A stretch of DNA of 64,000 bases from Sporosarcina sp. FSL K6-3457 (GTDB taxonomy: Bacteria > Bacillota > Bacilli > Bacillales_A > Planococcaceae): the NCBI RefSeq assembly GCF_038007285.1, contig NZ_JBBOWX010000001.1:2311501-2375500 (forward strand), written 5' to 3'. Below are positions 6,586 to 14,656 of the stretch, one piece after another; position 1 is the first letter of the stretch; each line of letters begins with the position of its first letter. Below the pieces are notes generated by a model. That model was not told where the DNA came from. It was given only the letters and a program-made list of their open reading frames with translations, and did no database searches. The position numbers and the translations under genes were made by a program.

Positions 6586-8163
6586 TTAATAACCAGAGTC
6601 TTCTGATGTCAGATTGTCCATCATTTTATAGTCATATTTCTGTAAAGGTTTTTCTGCCGGCCCTTCCATCACTTCCCCTGTAAACGAAAATCTCGAGCCG
6701 TGACACGGACAATCCCAGGTTCGATCCCCACTGTTCCATTCCACCTCGCATCCAATATGCGTACATGTAGTATCAACGATGTGCAATTCACCTGTATCAT
6801 CCTTATAAGCACCTTTTCGATGTCCATCCAACGTAATAACAGCACCTTCCCCGTTAGCCAAATCCTCGGGCACTGTTTTTGGTGAATCTAGCTTTCCTTT
6901 AATTAATTGGCCAACAACATTTGCATTCTCGACTAGAAAGTTTTTCAAACTCGGATGTGCATAAAAACGCGATGGTGTATACAATTTTTGAAAGGCATTT
7001 TCTTTTCCTACAATCATATCCCGAAACAGTAGCGCAGCCGCAGTCCCATTGGACATTCCCCATTTTCGAAAGCCTGTTGCAATGAGTATATTCGGTTGCC
7101 CCGAGGTTAGTTCCCCAATGTAAGGCAATTTATCCAACGTAGTAAGATCCTGGGCTGACCAACGATAGATAATGTCATCCAGTCCAAAAATCTCTTCACC
7201 GAAAGCCTCCAACGCTTTGTAATGCTCCATCGTATCTATGCCTTGACCTGTCTTGTGATTTTCACCGACAATTAGCACGACTTCCTCCCCATCTATCGTG
7301 ACAGAACGAAGAGAACGTGTTGGCTCATCTGCGCTAATATAAATCCCGCCTGGGTATTTCTTCTTAGTCTTGACAGCTAAAGCATACGAACGATCCGCAT
7401 ACATTCTTGTAGAATAAAGCCCAAATCCCTCGTAAAATGGAAAGTGAGAACAAGCTAGGACATACTTGGCAGTAATTCGGTGTTCCTCACGAGTCAGAAC
7501 AACTGGCTGCTCCCCAGTCTCAATATTCACGGCAGTAGTATTCTCAAAAATCAATCCACCCTTTTTCGTAATATGTTCGATTAAATGAACTAAATATTTA
7601 GTCGGATGAAATTGCGCTTGATTTTTCATGACAAGTGCATTTTGGATGGCAATATCGAATGGGATACTGTCTACTAGTCCCCCTTCAATCCCAAGTGTTT
7701 CATAAGCTTCCGCCTCTTTTTCGATTTTGCGTGCGTATTTTTCAGTCGTGGCATATATGTACGCATCTTGCATACTAAACTCACAATCAATTTGATGCTG
7801 TTCCACCGTATTTTTAATAAAGTCCAGTGCTTGACTATTTGCCTCATAATATAAACGTGCATGATTTCTTCCGATATTATGAATGAATTCATCATAGATT
7901 AAGTCATGCTGTGCGGTGATTTTTGCTGTCGTGTGTCCTGTCGTACCGTTCAACACTTTACCCGCTTCAATTATGGCGACCTTTAATCCTTCATTCACTA
8001 ATAGATAAGCGGATGTAATTCCGGTAATACCTGCGCCTACAATAACGACGTCAACCTGTAAATCCTCTTCTAAACTTGGAAACTCAGGAAATTCAATAGC
8101 TGTCCTCCAATAGGACTGTGGGTCCTGAGGCAACTTTCCATTTTTTCGATTTTGATGGGTCAT
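6586..8163 (-). CDS. FAD-dependent oxidoreductase with C-terminal Rieske domain (YhfW-like)
   Basis: Protein of 525 residues with two fused modules. The N-terminal DAO-type FAD domain has the dinucleotide motif 'VDVVIVGAGITGITSAYLL' near residue 37 and a late 'LIATGFRKWGMSNGTAAALL'. The C-terminal Rieske [2Fe-2S] domain carries both ligand pairs: 'CTHIGCEVEW' and 'WDCPCHGSRFSFTGEV'. This order matches B. subtilis YhfW. The protein probably oxidises an unknown amine-like substrate and passes electrons to the iron-sulfur centre. The ATG at 8163 was chosen because GGAGG lies 7 nt upstream; an in-frame ATG 63 nt earlier has no ribosome binding site. The gene is monocistronic with its own terminator. 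No signal peptide is visible. Confidence 0.9.
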   Translation of the reverse strand: MTHQNRKNGKLPQDPQSYWRTAIEFPEFPSLEEDLQVDVVIVGAGITGITSAYLLVNEGLKVAIIEAGKVLNGTTGHTTAKITAQHDLIYDEFIHNIGRNHARLYYEANSQALDFIKNTVEQHQIDCEFSMQDAYIYATTEKYARKIEKEAEAYETLGIEGGLVDSIPFDIAIQNALVMKNQAQFHPTKYLVHLIEHITKKGGLIFENTTAVNIETGEQPVVLTREEHRITAKYVLACSHFPFYEGFGLYSTRMYADRSYALAVKTKKKYPGGIYISADEPTRSLRSVTIDGEEVVLIVGENHKTGQGIDTMEHYKALEAFGEEIFGLDDIIYRWSAQDLTTLDKLPYIGELTSGQPNILIATGFRKWGMSNGTAAALLFRDMIVGKENAFQKLYTPSRFYAHPSLKNFLVENANVVGQLIKGKLDSPKTVPEDLANGEGAVITLDGHRKGAYKDDTGELHIVDTTCTHIGCEVEWNSGDRTWDCPCHGSRFSFTGEVMEGPAEKPLQKYDYKMMDNLTSEDSGY

Positions 8164-8311
8164 TGTAAATCCTCCAATAGCTACTTTGATACATAAAGGA
8201 TTCCCATTCACAATTGGAATATACACGACTCATTACCATTAAGAGTGATTGAAGTCTAAATCCAGCCCCCCTCATATGATAAAAACTGCCAGGCGCATGA
8301 TGTGGTACATA

Positions 8312-9622
8312 CTATTCATCGCCCAACGGAATATTAATTTCTGCCTTACCTTCCAAATATAACGGATAGCTATTGATATTGAATCGAAGTGGATTTACTT
8401 CATTATCAAAATTGAAGGTATAGATGGCTTTTTTATAACTATTTTCTCTGCTAAAATTTATTGAATTTATGCTTCCACTGAGATCATCGCCTTCACGGTT
8501 CACTATTCCTCCGAATAGTTGACTCTCTACAGCCATTGGGTAAGTTACTTCCATTGTATTACTCGATGGCACTTGAACTTCGATATCCAGTTCACTCGGT
8601 ACATACAGCACTTTCTGTTGCTCAAAATCGACCTCAATATAATCAGAGCCTTTTGGAAGTGCTTCAATTCCCTCCATCACTAATGTTAGTTTTTTCGGTT
8701 GCCTAAAATAATTACTATGCATACGTATGCTTACTTCACTGTCACGCCATATGCCGAATCCCTCCTCAACATCTCTTATTTGACCCCAATCTTCACCATT
8801 TTCATCAATTAACCTGACCCATCTAAATTTTAGTAATTTCATCGTGTTTTGTTCGTCAGCAGTTAGCAAAATATCGGCCCGTAAAGGTGAAATTTTCAAT
8901 TGTTTAATGCTAATGGTTTGACCATCTACGACAACAGATTGGTTCACTTCATATACTTTGGGCTGTTTAATGTGCTTGGTGAGTGTGAATGGCACGACGA
9001 ACTTTGTCTCTGCTGCATCATTCAAATGCAAATTAAATTCAAATGACATATTGTCATACGATAATTCATCGGCAGAAATAATATCAACTTTGTCTGCACG
9101 AAAAGCCGTTCCACCCACTAAAGAGCTAATGTAGGAACTTGCGACACCCCACGGAATACCTTGTTGAGACACCTCTAAAGATCCGATAGACACAGCGGAA
9201 AGTTTAAAGGGGAATTCAATATTATAGAATATAGTCATTCCTGAATCATCGGCTGCCACGCTCTGTAAAGTCAAGGTATAACCGCCTTGTGTTACTACAA
9301 TTCCGAGTTCTTCGTGGTAGTCATTTTCGACAATGTCACTAATTCCTTTATCATAAGCAAACATATTCACGATAGAAGAAAATCCTGGAATTTTAGCAAC
9401 TGCCTGTGCAAATACGGGAGATACACGAACTGATGTCACAAATAGCAACAGTACAATAGCGGCTACACTGGCGACTGCATACAAACGGCGCTTTCTCTTT
9501 CTTGCAAGCCGATGTCGCTGCATAGCCTTTGTACGTGCTGCGTGTAAGGCTTCTTTAGGGATTTCAATTTTTTCTAATTCCTCGGTAAGCTTCTGCCAAT
9601 CCTGCTCGTTCAAGTTAGCCAT
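8312..9622 (-). CDS. DUF4179 domain protein, partner (probable anti-sigma factor) of the ECF sigma factor
   Basis: Protein of 436 residues with a cytoplasmic N-terminus of about 45 residues ('DWQKLTEELEKIEIPKEALH' followed by a very basic 'RHRLARKRKRRLYAV'). One transmembrane helix follows ('VASVAAIVLLLFVTSVRVSP'), then a large extracytoplasmic DUF4179 region. This topology, and a start immediately after the ECF sigma gene (stop TAA at 9623-9625, start ATG at 9622), match ECF-linked anti-sigma factors. Its ribosome binding site GGAGGA lies inside the sigma gene's end. No zinc-binding anti-sigma HXXXCXXC motif is present. The inducing signal is unknown. Assignment as anti-sigma is inference from position and topology. 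Confidence 0.8.
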   Translation of the reverse strand: MANLNEQDWQKLTEELEKIEIPKEALHAARTKAMQRHRLARKRKRRLYAVASVAAIVLLLFVTSVRVSPVFAQAVAKIPGFSSIVNMFAYDKGISDIVENDYHEELGIVVTQGGYTLTLQSVAADDSGMTIFYNIEFPFKLSAVSIGSLEVSQQGIPWGVASSYISSLVGGTAFRADKVDIISADELSYDNMSFEFNLHLNDAAETKFVVPFTLTKHIKQPKVYEVNQSVVVDGQTISIKQLKISPLRADILLTADEQNTMKLLKFRWVRLIDENGEDWGQIRDVEEGFGIWRDSEVSIRMHSNYFRQPKKLTLVMEGIEALPKGSDYIEVDFEQQKVLYVPSELDIEVQVPSSNTMEVTYPMAVESQLFGGIVNREGDDLSGSINSINFSRENSYKKAIYTFNFDNEVNPLRFNINSYPLYLEGKAEINIPLGDE

Positions 9623-10114
9623 TTACAGTTCCTCCTTTTCTATGAGTACACGTAATCTTTTTAACGTTGTGTGCAGCCTTGATTTCACGGTACCTTCGGG
9701 AATTTGTTTCAGCTGTGCAATGTCCCCGTTCTTCATATCCTGAAAATATTTCAAGTAAATCAGTTCCTGTTGCTCAATCGGCAAACTGGCGATTATATCA
9801 GCCATTTCGAATGGTTGCTGATCCGTCGATGCTATATCTACATCATAGTTGTAGACAAATCTCTGTTGCTTCTTTTTCATATCTAAACAAATATTAATCA
9901 TCATTCGGACAAGCCATGTCCCTATGTATGCTGGTTCTTTGACGGTATGAATCTTTTTCAAAGCCCGATAAGTCAGCTCTTGTGTAGCTTCAATAGCATC
10001 ATGCTCATTTTTCAAGTAAGCATAGGCCGTACGATAGAGCGTGTCCTCATGTCGCGCCAATAGCTCCACTAACGCCCGTTCATCACCCGCAATGGCCCGT
10101 TTCGCTAATTCCAT
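9623..10114 (-). CDS. ECF-type RNA polymerase sigma factor (sigma-70 family)
   Basis: Sigma factor of 163 residues. Region 2 covers residues ~10-75 ('LVELLARHEDTLYRTAYAYL', 'AIEATQELTYRALKKI', 'YIGTWLVRMMINICLDMKKK'). Region 4 with its helix-turn-helix covers ~105-155 ('LPIEQQELIYLKYFQDMKNG', 'IPEGTVKSRLHTTLKRL'). Length and lack of regions 1 and 3 are typical of ECF factors. The start has AGGGGGTGATG just upstream. It is translationally coupled to the DUF4179 gene, forming a two-gene operon. A possible ECF-type promoter at 10152-10176 would allow autoregulation. The regulon cannot be read from this window. Confidence 0.9.
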   Translation of the reverse strand: MELAKRAIAGDERALVELLARHEDTLYRTAYAYLKNEHDAIEATQELTYRALKKIHTVKEPAYIGTWLVRMMINICLDMKKKQQRFVYNYDVDIASTDQQPFEMADIIASLPIEQQELIYLKYFQDMKNGDIAQLKQIPEGTVKSRLHTTLKRLRVLIEKEEL

Positions 10115-10151
10115 CCCATCACCCCCTGTTACCTATTAGACTGTTCAACAC

Positions 10152-10176
10152 GACGAATCGTTCATTTTATTTTTCA
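10152..10176 (-). promoter_or_regulatory. Possible ECF-type autoregulatory promoter
   Basis: On the minus strand TGAAAA is followed after 15 nt by CGTC, close to the ECF pattern TGAAAC-N16-CGTC/CGTA. It is one base short in spacing. The predicted transcript would start about 30 nt before the sigma factor ATG at 10114. Confidence 0.35.
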
Positions 10177-10184
10177 CGATAAAA

Positions 10185-10216
10185 AACGAGTTGCACTAGA
10201 ATTCAGTGAACTCGTT
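10185..10216 (-). terminator. Terminator downstream of the amidase gene
   Basis: Stem AACGAGTT/AACTCGTT extended by CACT/AGTG with one bulged base; on the minus strand it is followed by T6. It lies in a 317-bp gap between the amidase stop and the ECF sigma start. Apart from this hairpin and the possible ECF promoter I see nothing in that gap. Confidence 0.6.
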
Positions 10217-10431
10217 GCTTAATTCCTTCTAGCAGTGGGCTAAGAAGAGACAATAGAGTTATAATGCGAACGGTTGGGCGACGGATACGAAGCAAAATCA
10301 CTTAGGTGTATAGGATAGTACCTCGTGATGCGCAGTTAACAAGAAAAGATTGCAATACTTTCCGCATTAATCCACCGTCAGTTCAACAAGCAATCACTTA
10401 TTTATATCTCCTCATTAATTTTGAGTCAAAT

Positions 10432-11910
10432 TCAACTTTTATGGTATGTCAAGTTAGGTGCTTTCCGATGTTTTGTAGCTTGTTCAAAAGCATATGCAAG
10501 TTTAATTAATATACCTTCACTAAAAGCAGTACCTGCAAAAGTTATACCAAATGGTCTTCCACTTTCCTTGTATCCAGCAGGTAGAGCTATGGATGGATAT
10601 CCAGCTTTAGCACAGATTGTCGAACCTACATATGAAGGAAAAAGAATAGCGTCTACATCATACTTTTTCAAAGCAGAATCAATACCCATTTGAGAAAAAT
10701 ATAAATCATCTAGCTTTGCATTCAAATATTCTGGATTTCTAAGCGTGTTGGGTAATCCAACCATTTCCTCCAACTTATTTTGCCCATATTTCAATGCTCT
10801 ATCTGCATTATTCTTATTAAACTCAATCAATTCAGCTATAGAGTGTACAGGCAAATTCGATGGGAGCTTAGAAAGATAGTTTTCCAAACTATGTTTCATC
10901 TCAGATTTTAATACCACTCTTTTCCACTCTCTATGAAAAGAAGGAATTTCGATATCCTCAATGACTTTAGCTCCTTCTTCATTTAAGGTTTGAATGGCAT
11001 TCTTAAATGATTCGTCTTCGTATTCCTCAGATGCATAAAATTCTTTAGAAGCATTTTTAAATACACCAATTTTAGCACCCTTTAAACCAAAAGAATCCAA
11101 GTAAATTGAATAATCCTGCTGTGACCTTCCTTCACTTTTATGGGTTGCAGCGTCAAGTTCATCGACACCAGCCAAAGCACCTAATAAAATAGCCGCGTCC
11201 GTAACCGTTCTTGCCATTGGTCCTGCCGTGTCTTGAGAATACGTGAAAGGAATTATACCAGTACGGCTAATCAATCCAACAGTTGGTTTTATACCTACCA
11301 CAGAATTTGTTACCGCTGGACTTAGAATAGAAGCATCAGTTTCAGTGCCAACAGCCAATACTGTAAAATTTGTAGCAACTGCCACAGCTGAACCTGAACT
11401 GGATCCCCCGACAAAAAGGTCAGCATCGCCATATGGATTTAATACTTGTCCACCTCTGGAGCTATAGCCTGCCCACATTGTATTTGACATCCCATTCGCT
11501 AGTTCGGTCATATTAGCCTTACCTAAGATTACTGCACCCGCGTTACGGAGCTTTTCAACAAGGAATGCATCATGACTGCTAATATGATTCTCTAATGCAA
11601 GTGTTCCTGCACTTGTATGCATTGAATCTTTCGTTTCAATACTATCTTTAAGAACAATAGGAATACCGTGTAAAGGACCTCTAACACCCTTTGTTTTTCT
11701 TTCATAATCTAATGCTTCAGCAATGAATATTGCGTCAGGATTTATTTCAAGAATAGAATTTATTTTCGGACCGTCTTGGTCATACTTTGCTATTCTAAAG
11801 AGGTAATACATGACCAACTCTTTTGATGTTACTTCACCTATTTCCATAGCTACTTGTATATCATTAATTGTTAATTCTTCCTTAAAAAAATTGTTAAAGT
11901 TAATTTCCAT
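10432..11910 (-). CDS. Amidase signature family protein
   Basis: Protein of 492 residues in the amidase signature family, which hydrolyses carboxamides through a Ser-cisSer-Lys triad. The Lys lies in 'GIPIVLKDSIETKD' near residue 85. The Gly/Ser-rich nucleophile loop is 'FVGGSSSGSAVAVATNFT' near residues 165-185. The cis-Ser region reads 'GTETDASILSPA', followed by 'GIKPTVGLISRTGIIP'. The C-terminal 'FPSYVGSTICAKAGYPSIAL' and 'PFGITFAGTAFSEGILI' complete the fold. Its closest relatives are stand-alone peptide or acyl amidases rather than GatA, because no gatB or gatC adjoins it. The ATG at 11910 was chosen because GGGGGAG lies 7 nt upstream. The upstream neighbour is a GrpB-like fragment. The substrate is unknown. 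Confidence 0.88.
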   Translation of the reverse strand: MEINFNNFFKEELTINDIQVAMEIGEVTSKELVMYYLFRIAKYDQDGPKINSILEINPDAIFIAEALDYERKTKGVRGPLHGIPIVLKDSIETKDSMHTSAGTLALENHISSHDAFLVEKLRNAGAVILGKANMTELANGMSNTMWAGYSSRGGQVLNPYGDADLFVGGSSSGSAVAVATNFTVLAVGTETDASILSPAVTNSVVGIKPTVGLISRTGIIPFTYSQDTAGPMARTVTDAAILLGALAGVDELDAATHKSEGRSQQDYSIYLDSFGLKGAKIGVFKNASKEFYASEEYEDESFKNAIQTLNEEGAKVIEDIEIPSFHREWKRVVLKSEMKHSLENYLSKLPSNLPVHSIAELIEFNKNNADRALKYGQNKLEEMVGLPNTLRNPEYLNAKLDDLYFSQMGIDSALKKYDVDAILFPSYVGSTICAKAGYPSIALPAGYKESGRPFGITFAGTAFSEGILIKLAYAFEQATKHRKAPNLTYHKS

Positions 11911-11935
11911 ATAAACACTCCCCCGCACCATTTCC

Positions 11936-12187
11936 CTATTTTAAATCATGTATTCTTTTCTTGAAGATATTTTTCACGAATGCCTCTTTATGGTCCGTAT
12001 ACTCGGTTATCCCAGTCGAATGTATTCTCAAATAATCTTGTTTCAAATTGGTATAGGCTTGCCGCGCATGTTCATTCGCATTTAAATAATCTCTATAAAA
12101 AAGCAGGTTTTTCCATAGCTCTTTCTCGTGTTCTACCAGATGAATGTAATGGGTTTTTTCTTCATTATTGTTCAAGCCTAATTTCAT
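11936..12187 (-). pseudogene. C-terminal fragment of a GrpB family protein
   Basis: Open frame of 83 residues matching only the C-terminal half of GrpB-family nucleotidyltransferase-like proteins, which normally have about 160-180 residues. Recognisable pieces are 'HYIHLVEHEKELWKNLLFYR', 'DYLNANEHARQAYTNLKQDY', and 'EYTDHKEAFVKNIFKKRI'. The N-terminal catalytic half ('GSTSVPGL'-type region) is missing. The ATG is nonetheless preceded by a good GGAGGT site at about 8 nt, so a short protein may be made. It sits in a segment with two other gene remnants, so I read it as a truncated gene; a functional short form remains possible. Confidence 0.6.
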
Positions 12188-12215
12188 TTAATGACCTCCT
12201 TCCAGCACCTCACAA

Positions 12216-12305
12216 CTATAATGATTGCGGCAAATGAGTTTTATACATCTCCAATCCGTTCATAAGTTCCTTTAAAACACGAATTGTTTTGGATGCGACT
12301 TCAAT
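12216..12305 (-). pseudogene. 3' remnant of a transglutaminase-like gene (paralogue of 13890-14498)
   Basis: Read on the minus strand, this segment encodes 'KTIRVLKELMNGLEMYKTHL' and then 'PQSL' and a stop. That matches the end of the intact transglutaminase-like gene at 13890 ('ETIKILEKHRDALKMYKYHL', 'PQSI', stop). Upstream, a shifted frame gives 'LKSHPK', matching 'MKPHPE' in the intact gene, so there is a frameshift as well as truncation. Only about 30 codons remain, directly after the alpha/beta hydrolase stop. Confidence 0.65.
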
Positions 12306-12312
12306 TCCATTT

Positions 12313-13224
12313 TCAATATTTTATTCCCTTAACAATCTCGGTTATTGATTCAACAATAATATCAGGTTTATCCATATGTATTGAATGACCTGCTTCTTGA
12401 ACTACAATCAATTTACTATTTTGAGTAAGCCTAGCTTGATTCATGATAAGCTCTTGCCACTTTTCTTCAAATAACCGCAACTCCCATTCTGGTAATCCTT
12501 CCTCAATTCCCATCTTAATGGAATGCTCTTTATCTCGGCCAAGAACAATTAAAGGGATATCAGGGAATTCCCCTAATCGCTTGATGATTTCTGCATCCTT
12601 CTTCCAATTGCTAATTTCTGAATACATGGCTTTATATAAATTGGGATTTACCTGAAAAGCAATTAAGCGTTGCTGTAAGTCAAAAGGGAGTCGTTCTTGT
12701 TTTTGGGTTAAAGTAGGGCTTATTACCTCTCTCAGTTCTTCCTTTTTCATTAATGAATACAAATGACACTTTTCTATCCAGATGTCATCAGTTGAATCTT
12801 CATTCAACATAGGCAAATCCAGCTCATCTAAGACCTTTAAATCAACAGAAGTTGAATCAACTAACACCATCCCTGCAACCTTTTCAGGATGGGCTTTTAC
12901 GAAATGCTGTGCACATAAACCACCATATGAATGCCCAACCAATATTACAGGTTCGGCCATTTTAAGTAGTGATATCATCTCACTTATCTCATTGACAACT
13001 GCCTGTGTATTACGTACATCATTACGAATTTCACTATTACCAAGTCCAGGTCTATGAAACATCACTACTCTATTCGATTTACTTAATAACTCTGATATAT
13101 CGTGCCATTCATCGAACGAACAACCCATTCCAGTAAGGATAATAATTGGTGTTCCAGTTTCTCCTTTTTGAAGAATCTCGATTTTATGTTGATTTACTAA
13201 TAAATATTGACTAATTTCACTCAC
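12313..13224 (-). CDS. Alpha/beta hydrolase
   Basis: Protein of 303 residues with the alpha/beta hydrolase fold. The oxyanion region is 'PIIILTGMGCSFDEWHDI'. The nucleophile elbow is 'ILVGHSYGGLCAQHFV' (Ser near residue 100). A later acid lies in 'IPLIVLGRDKEH' and the catalytic His in 'VVQEAGHSIHMDKPD'. It resembles small-molecule esterase or epoxide-hydrolase-type enzymes; the substrate is unknown. The start is GTG at 13224, but the best ribosome binding site, AGGGGTGA, overlaps it, so initiation a few codons later is possible. It lies between a decayed toxin gene and a transglutaminase remnant, so it may have arrived with a rearrangement. Confidence 0.82.
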   Translation of the reverse strand: MSEISQYLLVNQHKIEILQKGETGTPIIILTGMGCSFDEWHDISELLSKSNRVVMFHRPGLGNSEIRNDVRNTQAVVNEISEMISLLKMAEPVILVGHSYGGLCAQHFVKAHPEKVAGMVLVDSTSVDLKVLDELDLPMLNEDSTDDIWIEKCHLYSLMKKEELREVISPTLTQKQERLPFDLQQRLIAFQVNPNLYKAMYSEISNWKKDAEIIKRLGEFPDIPLIVLGRDKEHSIKMGIEEGLPEWELRLFEEKWQELIMNQARLTQNSKLIVVQEAGHSIHMDKPDIIVESITEIVKGIKY

Positions 13225-13315
13225 CCCTTGCTACTATTTGATCGTGTACTTCTTCCAGTCATTGTACTTGTCAATACTTTACCACAAAAATCTAAATGTT
13301 TTATTTAATTAAAGA

Positions 13316-13362
13316 AAAACGACACTACTATGAGCAATTGACGCTCATAGTAGTGTCGTTTT
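13316..13362 (-). terminator. Strong terminator after the decayed GNAT gene
   Basis: Perfect 20-bp stem (AAAACGACACTACTATGAGC and its complement) with a 7-nt loop. The hairpin and the following TTAAGTTTA...TAACGTGAAATA closely resemble the terminator and gene end at 14601-14670, indicating duplication. Confidence 0.8.
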
Positions 13363-13366
13363 AAGT

Positions 13367-13586
13367 TTAGACTAACGTGAAATATCCAATAATGTCGTTA
13401 TTCTGTCCCTCGTCTACCACTAAAACTGTTCGAGTAGAACCTCTTTTTTCACTCTCAATAGCTTTTATGTAAATAGTTTTCTACATCAATATTTATTTCA
13501 CAAACAAAAGAAGAGAGATAGGATTGAAAATTTCTCCCTTCTGATTTGTCAGCCTCTAATTGTAAACTTATACTAATAATCTCCAT
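13367..13586 (-). pseudogene. Truncated, frameshifted GNAT acetyltransferase (toxin-type) gene
   Basis: Starts with ATG at 13586, directly abutting the stop of the small upstream ORF. The first frame gives 'MEIISISLQLEADKSEGRNF', 'LSSFVCEINIDVENYLH' and then stops. A shift of one base continues 'KAIESEKRGSTRTVLVVDEG' and 'IIGYFTLV' before a stop. The pattern of SSF-C--D--EN-LH-KAI-FEK--RT-LV followed by GYFTL is typical of the N-terminal half of phage- or toxin-type GNAT proteins, which normally have about 150-180 residues. The C-terminal acetyl-CoA-binding half is absent, replaced by the terminator. It is therefore broken twice. Reading it as an acetylating toxin is inference from family resemblance and from the partner gene. 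Confidence 0.65.
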
Positions 13587-13757
13587 CTACTTACGTGAAT
13601 TAAGGATCTTCGAGGCATGTTTCACTTTTTCTTCTCGTGACAACTTGAGGTCATTGAAGATAGTAGATTCTTTAATCGTTCTTCTCGGAGCTCTAAGTAT
13701 CTCGATAGCTTCTGATTCGTTTAAAGTGAAATTTGTATCTAACGCTTTAGTAGCCAT
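13587..13757 (-). CDS. Small antitoxin-like protein upstream of the GNAT remnant
   Basis: Protein of 56 residues, beginning 'MATKALDTNFTLNESEAIEI' and ending 'EKVKHASKILNSRK'. The ATG at 13757 was chosen because GAGGAGG lies upstream with suitable spacing; an in-frame ATG 36 nt earlier has none. I do not recognise a named family. Size, charge pattern, the 'FTLNESEA' segment and the immediate junction with the GNAT remnant (stop TAG directly followed by ATG) resemble the antitoxin half of a GNAT toxin-antitoxin pair. The protein is intact while its partner is broken, which is a common decay state for such modules. The toxin-antitoxin reading is inference. Confidence 0.6.
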   Translation of the reverse strand: MATKALDTNFTLNESEAIEILRAPRRTIKESTIFNDLKLSREEKVKHASKILNSRK

Positions 13758-13889
13758 ATCCTTCTCCTCCTCATTTTCACACAAACACATCACATCCTTT
13801 AAGGTACGTATATGTGCAAGTATTGCTATTGATTACCCTTAATATACCACAAGATGAGGTTTCTACTGTTTGAATTGAAATGCTCTTGA

Positions 13890-14498
13890 TTATATGGATT
13901 GTGGCAAATGATATTTATACATCTTCAATGCGTCCCTATGTTTCTCCAAAATCTTAATTGTTTCAGGATGTGGTTTCATATAAATAAATGGATAGTCCTT
14001 CTCATCAAATTCCTCTTGAATAGAAAAAGCCAGTCTTTCTTCATCAATTGAAAATTGAGCATCGACACCTTTTTTGTTTCCCCTGGCGTCTAGTCGAATC
14101 CATTTGTGCAACGTTTTAAGATAAACAGCATTTAACGCATGAATCGAATACCCTTTTTCAGGTGTATCAAATAACATCAATCGTTGATAGCAAAAACCAG
14201 TGGGTATCCCCAGTGAACGCAATAGAGCCGCCAATAAATTCGACTTTGCATAGCAAATTCCTTCTTTGTAGGTGAGGACATCAGAAGCCTTGCACGTCAC
14301 TCGTTTGCTTTGGATATCCCAAGAATGTGCAATTTCATCACGAACAAATTCGAAAGCAATTTTCACTTTTTCAATTTCGGTTTGAGATGGAGTGAATAAA
14401 TCATTTGTTTTTTGTTGAATGATTGGATTTTTAAAATCAACTTCTTTTAATTCCAGCAAATAATCATTAAATCTAGTAGATTCACATACTAATTGCAT
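13890..14498 (-). CDS. Transglutaminase-like domain protein
   Basis: Protein of 202 residues with a transglutaminase-like (papain-fold) domain. The catalytic Cys lies in 'YKEGICYAKSNLLAALLRSL' near residue 100. The His lies in 'KGYSIHALNAVYLKTLHKWI' and the Asp in 'RLDARGNKKGVDAQF'. The order Cys-His-Asp and spacing fit bacterial stand-alone transglutaminase-core proteins, which may be proteases or amide hydrolases rather than cross-linkers. The ATG at 14498 was chosen because AGAGGT lies 6 nt upstream; an ATG 45 nt earlier has none. The last 30 codons are duplicated, in decayed form, at 12216-12305. It lies between yfkAB and the antitoxin-like gene. Confidence 0.82.
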   Translation of the reverse strand: MQLVCESTRFNDYLLELKEVDFKNPIIQQKTNDLFTPSQTEIEKVKIAFEFVRDEIAHSWDIQSKRVTCKASDVLTYKEGICYAKSNLLAALLRSLGIPTGFCYQRLMLFDTPEKGYSIHALNAVYLKTLHKWIRLDARGNKKGVDAQFSIDEERLAFSIQEEFDEKDYPFIYMKPHPETIKILEKHRDALKMYKYHLPQSI

Positions 14499-14600
14499 CG
14501 GCTTACCTCTTTCTTTTAGATTTTGATAAATAATAGTATACACTTATAATGAGAGTTTTCCATCAATTCACACAAAATTCAAGCAAGTCCTACAAATTAA

Positions 14601-14645
14601 AAACGACACAACCATGAACGTTCAATTGCTCATAGTCGTGTCGTC
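14601..14645 (-). terminator. Terminator of yfkAB
   Basis: Imperfect hairpin (ACGACAC...GTGTCGT with internal mismatches) 12 bp after the yfkAB stop. It is a diverged copy of the perfect hairpin at 13316-13362. Confidence 0.65.
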
Positions 14646-14656
14646 TTAAGTTTAAA

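Noticed and set aside
7674..7895. 73-codon minus-strand frame within the Rieske/FAD oxidoreductase gene
   Set aside because: Entirely internal to a well-supported gene in another frame, with no ribosome binding site.
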